The translations under genes and the position numbers were made by a program. A stretch of DNA of 64,000 bases from Prosapia bicincta (lineage: Eukaryota > Arthropoda > Insecta > Hemiptera > Cercopidae), in the NCBI GenBank assembly GCA_036971475.1, contig JBAIZL010000007.1:32353002-32417001 (forward strand), read 5' to 3'. Below are positions 39,629 to 52,012 of this stretch, piece after piece. The notes beneath the pieces were generated by a model. It searched no databases and was not told the origin of the DNA. It saw only the letters and a list, made by a program, of their open reading frames with translations. Every line of letters begins with the position of its first letter. The stretch's first letter is position 1.

Positions 39629-41163
39629 CTATGGTTGATTCTGCGTTTATTATGCCTTTTAAATGAGCAATCCATTTTTTGTAGAAATCGCAAAATCCAT
39701 GAACTATAATTCATGCATTTTTTTTAGAGCAAATATATGACAATTGCGATAGCTCCTATAATACTTATGATAGATCAATTCTAAGTGCACAATGCGAATC
39801 TATGTTCGATTCTGCGTTTATTATGCCTTTTAAATGAGAAATCCATTTTTTGTAGAAATCGCAAATCCATGAAATATAATTCATGCATTTGTTTTAGAGC
39901 AAATATATGACAATTGCGATAGCTCCTATAATACTTATTATAGATCAATTCTAAGTGCACAATGCGAATCTATGGTCGATTCTGCGTTTATTATGCCTTT
40001 TAAATGAGAAATCCATTTTTGTAGAAATCGCAAAATCCATGAACTATAATTCATGCATTTTTTTTAGAGCAAATATATGACAATTGCGATAGCTCCTATA
40101 ATACTTATTATAGATCAATTCTAAGTGCACAATGCGAATCTATGGTCGATTCTGCGTTTATTATGCCTTTTAAATGAGAAATCCATTTTTTGTAGAAATC
40201 GCAAAATCCATGAACTATAATTCATGCATTTTTTTTAGAGCAAATATACGACAATTGCGATAGCTCCTATAATACTTACTATAGATCAATTCTAAGCGCA
40301 CAATGCGAATCTATGGTCGATTCTGCGTTTATTATGCCTTTTAAATGAGAAATCCATTTTTTGTAGAAATCGCAAAATCCATGAACTATAATTCATGCAT
40401 TTTTTTTAGATCAAATATATGACAATTGCGATAGATCCTATAATACTTATTATAGATCAATTCTAAGTGCACAATGCGAATCTATGGTCGATTCTGCGTT
40501 TATTATGCCTTTTAAATGAGGAATCCATTTTTTGTAGAAATCGCAAAATCCATGAACTATAATTCATGCATTTTTTTTAGAGCAAATATATGACAATTGC
40601 GATAGCTCCTATAATACTTATTATAGATCAATTCTAAGTGCACAATGCGAATCTATGGTCGATTCTGCGTTTATTATGCCTTTTAAATGAGAAATCCATT
40701 TTTGTAGAAATCGCAAAATCCATGAACTATAATTCATGCATTTTTTTTAGAGCAAATATATGACAATTGCGATAGCTCCTATAATACTTATTATAGATCA
40801 ATTCTAAGTGCACAATGCGAATCTATGGTCGATTCTGCGTTTATTATGCCTTTTAAATGAGAAATCCATTTTTTGTAGAAATCGCAAAATCCATGAACTA
40901 TAATTCATGCTTTTTTTTAGAGCAAATATATGACAATTGCGATAGCTCCTATAATACTTATTATACATCAATTCTAAGTGCACAATGCGAATCTATGGTC
41001 GATTCTGCGTTTATTATGCCTTTTAAATGAGAAATCCATTTTTTGTAGAAATCGCAAAATCCATGAACTATAATTCATGCATTTTTTTTAGAGCAAATAT
41101 ATGACAATTGCGATCGCTCCTATAATACTTATTATAGATCAATTCTAAGTGCACAATGCGACT
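39629..41163 (+). repeat. GACTCT HOR, 9-monomer copy (1,535 bp)
   Basis: Monomers 1-5 match the 12-monomer copy, then a chimera of 6 and 9 follows (40482-40652), then 10-12. Monomers 7 and 8 are missing. Private changes include TAAGCGCAC near 40295 and TATACATC in the monomer-11 position. Confidence 0.9.
40482..40652 (+). repeat. Chimeric monomer at an unequal-exchange junction
   Basis: The 5' part carries GAGGAATCC, the mark of monomer 6 in the neighbouring 12-monomer copy. The 3' part has the plain T8 tract (monomer 9), not the CATTTGTTTTAG of monomer 6. The next unit is monomer 10 (T5). The exchange point therefore lies between about 40520 and 40575, and three monomers' worth of sequence was lost in register. 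Confidence 0.8.
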
Positions 41164-42106
41164 CTATGGTTGATTCTGCGTTTATTATGAATTTTAAATG
41201 AGCAATCCATTTTTTGTAGAAATCGCAAAATCCATGAACTATAATTCATGCATTTTTTTTAGAGCAAATATATGACAATTGCGATAGCTCCTATAATACT
41301 TATTATAGATCAATTCAAAGTGCACAATGCGAATCTATGTTCGATTCTGCGTTTATTATGCCTTTTAAATGAGAAATCCATTTTTTGTAGAAATCGCAAA
41401 ATCCATGAATTATGGATTATGATTTCCATTTTTTATGATTTCCAGAAATCCATTTTTTGTAGAAATCGCAAAATCCATGAATTATGAATTATGAATGAAA
41501 TATATTCATGCATTTGTTTTAGAGCAAATATATGACAATTGCGATAGCTCCTATAATACTTATTATAGATCAATTCTAAGTGCACAATGCGAATCTATGG
41601 TCGATTCTGCGTTTATTATGCCTTTTAAATGAGAAATCCATTTTTGTAGAAATCGCAAAATCCATGAACTATAATTCATGCATTTGTTTTAGAGCAAATA
41701 TATGACAATTGCGATAGCTCCTATAATACTTATTATAGATCAATTCTAAGTGCACAATGCGAATCTATGGTCGATTCTGCGTTTATTATGCCTTTTAAAT
41801 GAGAAATCCATTTTTTGTAGAAATCGCAAAATCCATGAACTATAATTCATGCATTTTTTTTAGAGCAAATATACGACAATTGCGATAGGTCCTATAATAC
41901 TTATTATAGATCAATTCTAAGTGCACAATGCGAATCTATGGTCGATTCTGCGTTTATTATGCCATTTAAATGAGAAATCCATTTTTTGTAGAAATCGCAA
42001 AATCCATGAACTATAATTCATGCATTTTTTTTAGAGCAAATATATGACAATTGCGATAGCTCCTATAATACTTATTATAGATCAATTCTAAGTGCACAAT
42101 GCGAAT
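41164..42106 (+). repeat. Disrupted stretch after the GACTCT HOR
   Basis: It begins as another copy (GACTCTATGGTTG at 41164) but has TTATGAATTTTAAATG in place of TTATGCCTTTTAAATG, CAATTCAAAGTGC near 41315, and then the 260-bp rearranged unit. The T5 and TACGAC units follow, with private GATAGGTCC and TTATGCCATTTAAATG. The HOR order is lost here. Confidence 0.85.
41335..41594 (+). repeat. 260-bp rearranged monomer with 89 extra bases
   Basis: The distance between successive CTATG starts is 260, not 171. A 43-nt stretch (41372-41414) is repeated exactly at 41444-41486, an offset of 72. The bases between hold a new direct repeat TATGATTTCCA (41418-41428 and 41434-41444). After the second copy comes ATTATGAATTATGAATGAA, then the unit resumes at ATATATTCATGC. 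All breakpoints fall in or next to dyad 1. Made entirely of satellite-like words, it looks like template switching or slippage, not a foreign insertion. Confidence 0.9.
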
Positions 42107-44498
42107 CTATGGTCGATTCTGCGTTTATTATGCCTTTTAAATGAGAAATCCATTTTTTGTAGAAATCGCAAAATCCATGAACTATAATTCATGCATTTTT
42201 TTTAGAGCAAATATATGACAATTGCGATAGCTCCTATAATACTTATTATAGATCAATTCTAAGTGCACAATGCGAATCTATGGTCGATTCTGCGTTTATT
42301 ATGCCTTTTAAATGAGAAATCCATTTTTTGTAGAAATCGCAAAATCCATGAACTATAATTCATGCATTTTTTTTAGAGCAAATATATGACAATGCGATAG
42401 CTCCTATAATACTTATTATAGATCAATTCTAAGTGCACAATGCGAATCTATGGTCGATTCTGCGTTTATTATGCCTTTTAAATGAGAAATCCATTTTTTG
42501 TAGAAATCGCAAAATCCATGAACTATAATTCATGCATTTTTTTTAGAGCAAATATATGACAATTGCGATAGCTCCTATAATACTTGTTATAGATCAATTC
42601 TAAGTGCACAATGCGAATCTATGTTCGATAATGCGTTTATTAGGCCTTTTAAATGAGGAATCCATTTTTTGTAGAAATCGCAAAATCCATGAACTATAAT
42701 TCATGCATTTTTTTTAGAGCAAATATATGACAATTGCGATAGCTCCTATAATACTTATTATAGATCAATTCTAAGTGCACAATGCTAATCTATGGTCGAT
42801 TCTGCGTTTATTATGCCTTTTAAATGAGAAATCCATTTTTTGTAGAAATCACAAAATCCATAAACTATAATTCATGCATTTGTTTTAGAGCAAATATATG
42901 ACAATTGCGATAGCTCCTATAATACTTATTATAGATCAATTCTAAGTGCACAATGCGAATCTATGGTCGATTCTGCGTTTATTATGCCTTTTAAGTGAGA
43001 AATCCATTTTTTGTAGAAATCGCAAAATCCATGAACTATAATTCATGCATTTTTTTTAGAGCAAATATATGACAATTGCGATAGCTCCTATAATAGTTAT
43101 TATAGATCAATTCTAAGTGCACAATGCGAATCTATGGTCGATTCTGCGTTTATTATGCCTTTTAAATGAGAAAACCATTTTTTGTAGAAATCGCAAAATC
43201 CATGAACTATAATTCATGCATTTTTTTTAGAGCAAATATATGACAATTGCGATAGCTCCTATAATACTTATTAGAGATCAATTCTAAGTGCACAATGCGA
43301 ATCTATGTTCGATTCTGCGTTTATTATGCCTTTTAAATGAGAAATCCATTTTTTGTAGAAATCGCAAAATCCATGAAATATAATTCATGCATTTGTTTTA
43401 GAGCAAATATATGACAATTGCGATAGCTCCTATAATACTTATTATAGATCAATTCTAAGTGCACAATGCGAATCTATGGTCGATTCTGCGTTTATTATGC
43501 CTTTTAAATGAGAAATCCATTTTTGTAGAAATCGCAAAATCCATGAACTATAATTCATGCATTTTTTTTAGAGCAAATATATGACAATTGCGATAGCTCC
43601 TATAATACTTATTATAGATCAATTCTAAGTGCACAATGCGAATCTATGGTCGATTCTGCGTTTATTATGCCTTTTAAATGAGAAATCCATTTTTTGTAGA
43701 ATTCGCAAAATCCATGAACTCTAATTCATGCATTTTTTTAGAGCAAATATATGACAATTGCGATACCTCCTATAATACTTATTATTGATCAATTCTAAGT
43801 GCACAATGCGAATCTATGGTCGATTCTGCGTTTATTATGCCTTTTAAATGAGAAATCCATTTTTTGTAGAAATCGCAAAATCCATGAACTATAATTCATG
43901 CATTTTTTTTAGAGCAAATATACGACAATTGCGATAGCTCCTATAATACTTATTATAGATCAATTCTAAGTGCACAATGCGAATCTATGGTCGATTCTGC
44001 GTTTATTTTGCCTTTTAAATGAGAAATCCATTTTTTGTAGAAATCGCAAAATCCATGAACTATAATTCATGCATTTTGTATTTGAGCAAATATATGACAA
44101 TTGCCATAGCACCTATAATACTTATTATAGATCAATTCTAAGTGCACAATGCGAATCTAAGGTCGATACTGCGTTTATTATGCCTTTTAAATGAGGAATC
44201 CATTTTTTGTAGAAATCGCAAAATCCATGAACTATAATTCATGCATTTGTTTTAGAGCAAATATATGACAATTGCGATAGCTCCTATAATACTTATTATA
44301 GATCAATTCTAAGTGCACAATGCGAATCTATGGTCGATTCTGCGTTTATTATGCCTTTTAAATGAGAAATCCATTTTTTGTAGAAATCGCAAAATCCATG
44401 AACTATAATTCATGCATTTTTTTTAGAGCAAATATATGACAATTGCGATAGCTCCTATAATACTTATTATAGATCAATTCTAAGTGCACAATGCGAAT
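42107..44498 (+). repeat. 14-monomer HOR, copy 1 (2,392 bp)
   Basis: Markers recur 2,392 bp later: TACTTGTTAT at 42581 and 44973, GCATTTTGTATTTGAGC at 44071 and 46463. Other marks in order: CTATGTTCGATAATGCG with TTAGGCC; ATGCTAATC with CATAAAC; TTTTAAGTGAG; AATAGTTATT; GAGAAAACC; TTAGAGATC; GAAATAT; T5; GAATTCGC with CTCTAATTC; TTATTTTGCC; ATTGCCATAGCACC; CTAAGGTCGATACTG. Confidence 0.9.
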
Positions 44499-46890
44499 CT
44501 ATGGTCGATTCTGCGTTTATTATGCCTTTTAAATGAGAAATCCATTTTTTGTAGAAATCGCAAAATCCATGAACTATAATTCATGCATTTTTTTTAGAGC
44601 AAATATATGACAATTGCGATAGCTCCTATAATACTTATTATAGATCAATTCTAAGTGCACAATGCGAATCTATGGTCGATTCTGCGTTTATTATGCCTTT
44701 TAAATGAGAAATCCATTTTTTGTAGAAATCGCAAAATCCATGAACTATAATTCATGCATTTTTTTTAGAGCAAATATATGACAATGCGATAGCTCCTATA
44801 ATACTTATTATAGATCAATTCTAAGTGCACAATGCGAATCTATGGTCGATTCTGCGTTTATTATGCCTTTTAAATGAGAAATCCATTTTTTGTAGAAATC
44901 GCAAAATCCATGAACTATAATTCATGCATTTTTTTTAGAGCAAATATATGACAATTGCGATAGCTCCTATAATACTTGTTATAGATCAATTCTAAGTGCA
45001 CAATGCGAATCTATGTTCGATAATGCGTTTATTAGGCCTTTTAAATGAGGAATCCATTTTTTGTAGAAATCGCAAAATCCATGAACTATAATTCATGCAT
45101 TTTTTTTAGAGCAAATATATGACAATTGCGATAGCTCCTATAATACTTATTATAGATCAATTCTAAGTGCACAATGCTAATCTATGGTCGATTCTGCGTT
45201 TATTATGCCTTTTAAATGAGAAATCCATTTTTTGTAGAAATCACAAAATCCATAAACTATAATTCATGCATTTGTTTTAGAGCAAATATATGACAATTGC
45301 GATAGCTCCTATAATACTTATTATAGATCAATTCTAAGTGCACAATGCGAATCTATGGTCGATTCTGCGTTTATTATGCCTTTTAAGTGAGAAATCCATT
45401 TTTTGTAGAAATCGCAAAATCCATGAACTATAATTCATGCATTTTTTTTAGAGCAAATATATGACAATTGCGATAGCTCCTATAATAGTTATTATAGATC
45501 AATTCTAAGTGCACAATGCGAATCTATGGTCGATTCTGCGTTTATTATGCCTTTTAAATGAGAAAACCATTTTTTGTAGAAATCGCAAAATCCATGAACT
45601 ATAATTCATGCATTTTTTTTAGAGCAAATATATGACAATTGCGATAGCTCCTATAATACTTATTAGAGATCAATTCTAAGTGCACAATGCGAATCTATGT
45701 TCGATTCTGCGTTTATTATGCCTTTTAAATGAGAAATCCATTTTTTGTAGAAATCGCAAAATCCATGAAATATAATTCATGCATTTGTTTTAGAGCAAAT
45801 ATATGACAATTGCGATAGCTCCTATAATACTTATTATAGATCAATTCTAAGTGCACAATGCGAATCTATGGTCGATTCTGCGTTTATTATGCCTTTTAAA
45901 TGAGAAATCCATTTTTGTAGAAATCGCAAAATCCATGAACTATAATTCATGCATTTTTTTTAGAGCAAATATATGACAATTGCGATAGCTCCTATAATAC
46001 TTATTATAGATCAATTCTAAGTGCACAATGCGAATCTATGGTCGATTCTGCGTTTATTATGCCTTTTAAATGAGAAATCCATTTTTTGTAGAATTCGCAA
46101 AATCCATGAACTCTAATTCATGCATTTTTTTAGAGCAAATATATGACAATTGCGATACCTCCTATAATACTTATTATTGATCAATTCTAAGTGCACAATG
46201 CGAATCTATGGTCGATTCTGCGTTTATTATGCCTTTTAAATGAGAAATCCATTTTTTGTAGAAATCGCAAAATCCATGAACTATAATTCATGCATTTTTT
46301 TTAGAGCAAATATACGACAATTGCGATAGCTCCTATAATACTTATTATAGATCAATTCTAAGTGCACAATGCGAATCTATGGTCGATTCTGCGTTTATTT
46401 TGCCTTTTAAATGAGAAATCCATTTTTTGTAGAAATCGCAAAATCCATGAACTATAATTCATGCATTTTGTATTTGAGCAAATATATGACAATTGCCATA
46501 GCACCTATAATACTTATTATAGATCAATTCTAAGTGCACAATGCGAATCTAAGGTCGATACTGCGTTTATTATGCCTTTTAAATGAGGAATCCATTTTTT
46601 GTAGAAATCGCAAAATCCATGAACTATAATTCATGCATTTGTTTTAGAGCAAATATATGACAATTGCGATAGCTCCTATAATACTTATTATAGATCAATT
46701 CTAAGTGCACAATGCGAATCTATGGTCGATTCTGCGTTTATTATGCCTTTTAAATGAGAAATCCATTTTTTGTAGAAATCGCAAAATCCATGAACTATAA
46801 TTCATGCATTTTTTTTAGAGCAAATATATGACAATTGCGATAGCTCCTATAATACTTATTATAGATCAATTCTAAGTGCACAATGCGAAT
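44499..46890 (+). repeat. 14-monomer HOR, copy 2 (2,392 bp)
   Basis: All the private variants of copy 1 reappear in order at a constant offset; I saw no clear difference between the two copies. The next two or three monomers (to about 47230, GACAATGCG near 47174) look like the start of a third copy before the order changes. Confidence 0.9.
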
Positions 46891-47572
46891 CTATGGTCGA
46901 TTCTGCGTTTATTATGCCTTTTAAATGAGAAATCCATTTTTTGTAGAAATCGCAAAATCCATGAACTATAATTCATGCATTTTTTTTAGAGCAAATATAT
47001 GACAATTGCGATAGCTCCGATAATACTTATTATAGATCAATTCTAAGTGCACAATGCGAATCTATGGTCGATTCTGCGTTTATTATGCCTTTTAAATGAG
47101 AAATCCATTTTTTGTAGAAATCGCAAAATCCATGAACTATAATTCATGCATTTTTTTTAGAGCAAATATATGACAATGCGATAGCTCCTATAATACTTAT
47201 TATAGATCAATTCTAAGTGCACAATGCGAATCTATGGTCGATTCTGCGTTTATTATGCCTTTTAAATGAGAAATCCATTTTTTGTAGAAATCGCAAAATC
47301 CATGAACTATAATTCATGCATTTTTTTAGAGCAAATATATGACAATTGCGATAGCTCCTATAATACTTATTATAGATCAATTCTAAGTGCAGAATGCGAA
47401 TCTATGGTCGATTCTGCGTTTATTATGCCTTTTAAATGAGAAATCCATTTTTTGTAGAAATCGCAAAATCCATGAACTATAATTCATGCATTTTTTTAAG
47501 ATCAAATATATGACAATTGCGATAGCTCCTATAATACTTATTATAGATCAATTCTAGGTGCACAATGCGACT
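46891..47572 (+). repeat. Four monomers joining two HOR families
   Basis: These continue the start of the 14-monomer HOR (with GCTCCGATAAT near 47015 and GACAATGCG near 47174) and then change to a T7 unit ending in GTGCAGAATGCG and a TTTTTTTAAGATC unit ending in TCTAGGTGC, which belong to the following HOR. Confidence 0.8.
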
Positions 47573-48425
47573 CTATGGTTGATTCTGCGTTTATTATGCC
47601 TTTTAAATGAGCAATCCATTTTTTGTAGAAATCGCAAAATCCATGAACTATAATTCATGCATTTTTTTTAGAGCAAATATATGACAATTGCGATAGCTCC
47701 TATAATACTTATTATAGATCAATTCTAAGTGCACAATGCGAATCTATGTTCGATTCTGCGTTTATTATGCCTTTTAAATGAGATCTCCATTTTTTGTAGA
47801 AACCGAAAAATCCATGAAATATAATTCATGCATTTTTTTTAGAGCAAATATATGACAATTGCGATAGCTCCTATAATACTTATTATAGATCACTTCTAAG
47901 TGCACAATGCGAATCTATGGTCGATTCTGCGTTTATTATGCCTTTTAAATGAGAAATCCATTTTTTGTAGAAATCGCAAAATCCATGAACTATAATTCAT
48001 GCATTTTTTTTAGAGCAAATATATGACAATGCGATAGCTCCTATAATACTTATTATAGATCAATTCTAAGTGCACAATGCGAATCTATGGTCGATTCTGC
48101 GTTTATTATGCCTTTTAAATGAGAAATCCATTGTTTGTAGAAATCGCAAAATCCATGAACTATAATTCATGCATTTTTTTAGAGCAAATATATGACAATT
48201 GCGATAGCTCCTATAATACTTATTATAGATCAATTCTAAGTGCAGAATGCGAATCTATGGTCGATTCTGCGTTTATTATGCCTTTTAAATGAGAAATCCA
48301 TTTTTTGTAGAAATCGCAAAATCCATGAACTATAATTCATGCATTTTTTTAAGATCAAATATATGACAATTGCGATAGCTCCTATAATACTTATTATAGA
48401 TCAATTCTAGGTGCACAATGCGACT
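47573..48425 (+). repeat. AGATCTCC HOR, 5-monomer copy (853 bp)
   Basis: It starts at GACTCTATGGTTG. It holds monomers 1, 2 (GAGATCTCC, AAACCGAAAAATCC, GAAATAT, GATCACTTC), 8 (GACAATGCG), 9 (CCATTGTTTG, GTGCAGAATGCG) and 10 (TTTAAGATC, TCTAGGTGC) of the 10-monomer copy that follows. Five monomers (3-7) are absent. Confidence 0.85.
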
Positions 48426-50133
48426 CTATGGTTGATTCTGCGTTTATTATGCCTTTTAAATGAGCAATCCATTTTTTGTAGAAATCGCAAAATCCATGAA
48501 CTATAATTCATGCATTTTTTTTAGAGCAAATATATGACAATTGCGATAGCTCCTATAATACTTATTATAGATCAATTCTAAGTGCACAATGCGAATCTAT
48601 GTTCGATTCTGCGTTTATTATGCCTTTTAAATGAGATCTCCATTTTTTGTAGAAACCGAAAAATCCATGAAATATAATTCATGCATTTTTTTTAGAGCAA
48701 ATATATGACAATTGCGATAGCTCCTATAATACTTATTATAGATCACTTCTAAGTGCACAATGCGAATCTATGGTCGATTCTGCGTTTATTATGCCTTTTA
48801 AATGAGAAATCCATTTTTTGTAGAAATCACAAAATCCATGAACTATAATTCATGCATTTTTTTTAGAGCAAATATATGACAATTGCGATAGCTCCTATAA
48901 TACTTATTATAGATCAATTCTAAGTGCACAATGCGAATCTATGGTCGATTCTGCGTTTATTATGCCTTTTAAATGAGAAGTCCATTTTTTGTAGAAATCG
49001 CAAAATCCATGAACTATAATTCCTGCATTTGTTTTAGAGCAAATATATGATAATTGCGATAGCTCCTATAATACTTATTATAGATCAATTCTAAGTGCAC
49101 AATGCGAATCTATGGTCGATTCTGCGTTTATTATGCCTTTTAAATGAGAAATCCATTTTTTGTAGAAATCGCAAAATCCATGAACTATAATTCATGCATT
49201 TTTTTTAGAGCAAATATACGACAATTGCGATAGCTCCTATAATACTTATTATAGATCAATTCTAAGTGCACAATGCGAATCTATGGTCGATTCTGCGTTT
49301 ATTATGCCTTTTAAATGAGAAATCCATTTTTTGTAGAAATCGCAAAATCCATGAACTATAATTCATGCATTTGTTTTAGAGCAAATATATGACAATTGCG
49401 ATAGCTCCTATAATACTTATTATAGATCAATTCTAAGTGCACAATGCGAATCTATGGTCGATTCTGCGTTTATTATGCCTTTTAAATGAGAAATCCATTT
49501 TTTGTAGAAATCGCAAAATCCATGAACTATAATTCATGCATTTTTTTTAGAGCAAATATATGACAATTGCGATAGCTCCTATAATACTTATTATAGATCA
49601 ATTCTAAGTGCACAATGCGAATCTATGGTCGATTCTGCGTTTATTATGCCTTTTAAATGAGAAATCCATTTTTTGTAGAAATCGCAAAATCCATGAACTA
49701 TAATTCATGCATTTTTTTTAGAGCAAATATATGACAATGCGATAGCTCCTATAATACTTATTATAGATCAATTCTAAGTGCACAATGCGAATCTATGGTC
49801 GATTCTGCGTTTATTATGCCTTTTAAATGAGAAATCCATTTTTTGTAGAAATCGCAAAATCCATGAACTATAATTCATGCATTTTTTTAGAGCAAATATA
49901 TGACAATTGCGATAGCTCCTATAATACTTATTATAGATCAATTCTAAGTGCAGAATGCGAATCTATGGTCGATTCTGCGTTTATTATGCCTTTTAAATGA
50001 GAAATCCATTTTTTGTAGAAATCGCAAAATCCATGAACTATAATTCATGCATTTTTTTAAGATCAAATATATGACAATTGCGATAGCTCCTATAATACTT
50101 ATTATAGATCAATTCTAGGTGCACAATGCGACT
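48426..50133 (+). repeat. AGATCTCC HOR, 10-monomer copy (1,708 bp)
   Basis: AGATCTCC lies at 48634 and 50342, and TAATTGCGAT (after ATATATGA) at 49051 and 50759, both 1,708 bp apart. Order: GACTCT with GAGCAATCC; AGATCTCC; CACAAAATCC; GAGAAGTCC with TTCCTGC and ATGATAATT; TACGAC; CATTTGTTTTAG; plain; plain with GACAATGCG; T7 with GCAGAATGCG; TTTAAGATC with TCTAGGTGC. Confidence 0.9.
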
Positions 50134-52012
50134 CTATGGTTGATTCTGCGTTTATTATGCCTTTTAAATGAGCAATCCATTTTTTGTAGAAATCGCAAAA
50201 TCCATGAACTATAATTCATGCATTTTTTTTAGAGCAAATATATGACAATTGCGATAGCTCCTATAATACTTATTATAGATCAATTCTAAGTGCACAATGC
50301 GAATCTATGTTCGATTCTGCGTTTATTATGCCTTTTAAATGAGATCTCCATTTTTTGTAGAAACCGAAAAATCCATGAAATATAATTCATGCATTTTTTT
50401 TAGAGCAAATATATGACAATTGCGATAGCTCCTATAATACTTATTATAGATCACTTCTAAGTGCACAATGCGAATCTATGGTCGATTCTGCGTTTATTAT
50501 GCCTTTTAAATGAGAAATCCATTTTTTGTAGAAATCACAAAATCCATGAACTATAATTCATGCATTTTTTTTAGAGCAAATATATGACAATTGCGATAGC
50601 TCCTATAATACTTATTATAGATCAATTCTAAGTGCACAATGCGAATCTATGGTCGATTCTGCGTTTATTATGCCTTTTAAATGAGAAGTCCATTTTTTGT
50701 AGAAATCGCAAAATCCATGAACTATAATTCCTGCATTTGTTTTAGAGCAAATATATGATAATTGCGATAGCTCCTATAATACTTATTATAGATCAATTCT
50801 AAGTGCACAATGCGAATCTATGGTCGATTCTGCGTTTATTATGCCTTTTAAATGAGAAATCCATTTTTTGTAGAAATCGCAAAATCCATGAACTATAATT
50901 CATGCATTTTTTTTAGAGCAAATATACGACAATTGCGATAGCTCCTATAATACTTATTATAGATCAATTCTAAGTGCACAATGCGAATCTATGGTCGATT
51001 CTGCGTTTATTATGCCTTTTAAATGAGAAATCCATTTTTTGTAGAAATCGCAAAATCCATGAACTATAATTCATGCATTTGTTTTAGAGCAAATATATGA
51101 CAATTGCGATAGCTCCTATAATACTTATTATAGATCAATTCTAAGTGCACAATGCGAATCTATGGTCGATTCTGCGTTTATTATGCCTTTTAAATGAGAA
51201 ATCCATTTTTTGTAGAAATCGCAAAATCCATGAACTATAATTCATGCATTTTTTTTAGAGCAAATATATGACAATTGCGATAGCTCCTATAATACTTATT
51301 ATAGATCAATTCTAAGTGCACAATGCGAATCTATGGTCGATTCTGCGTTTATTATGCCTTTTAAATGAGAAATCCATTTTTTGTAGAAATCGCAAAATCC
51401 ATGAACTATAATTCATGCATTTTTTTTAGAGCAAATATATGACAATTGCGATAGCTCCGATAATACTTATTATAGATCAATTCTAAGTGCACAATGCGAA
51501 TCTATGGTCGATTCTGAGTTTATTATGCCTTTTAAATGAGAAATCCATTTTTTGTAGAAATCGCAAAATCCATGAACTATAATTCATGCATTTTTTTTAG
51601 AGCAAATATATGACAATGCGATAGCTCCTATAATACTTATTATAGATCAATTCTAAGTGCACAATGCGAATCTATGGTCGATTCTGCGTTTATTATGCCT
51701 TTTAAATGAGAAATCCATTTTTTGTAGAAATCGCAAAATCCATGAACTATAATTCATGCATTTTTTTAGAGCAAATATATGACAATTGCGATAGCTCCTA
51801 TAATACTTATTATAGATCAATTTTAAGTGCAGAATGCGAATCTATGGTCGATTCTGCGTTTATTATGCCTTTTAAATGAGAAATCCATTTTTTGTAGAAA
51901 TCGCAAAATCCATGAACTATAATTCATGCATTTTTTTAAGATCAAATATATGACAATTGCGATAGCTCCTATAATACTTATTATAGATCAATTCTAGGTG
52001 CACAATGCGACT
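50134..52012 (+). repeat. AGATCTCC HOR, 11-monomer copy (1,879 bp)
   Basis: As the 10-monomer copy but with one extra monomer, including GCTCCGATAAT (near 51456) and TCTGAGTTTATT. GCTCCGATAAT also occurs near 47015, just before the 5-monomer copy, so the 11-monomer form may be the older order. Confidence 0.85.

Noticed and set aside
41272..41487. 71-codon open frame
   Set aside because: A TAA is lost by CAATTCAAAG near 41315 and the frame runs on through the rearranged 260-bp unit. The repeated end of the peptide is just the 43-nt DNA repeat translated twice.
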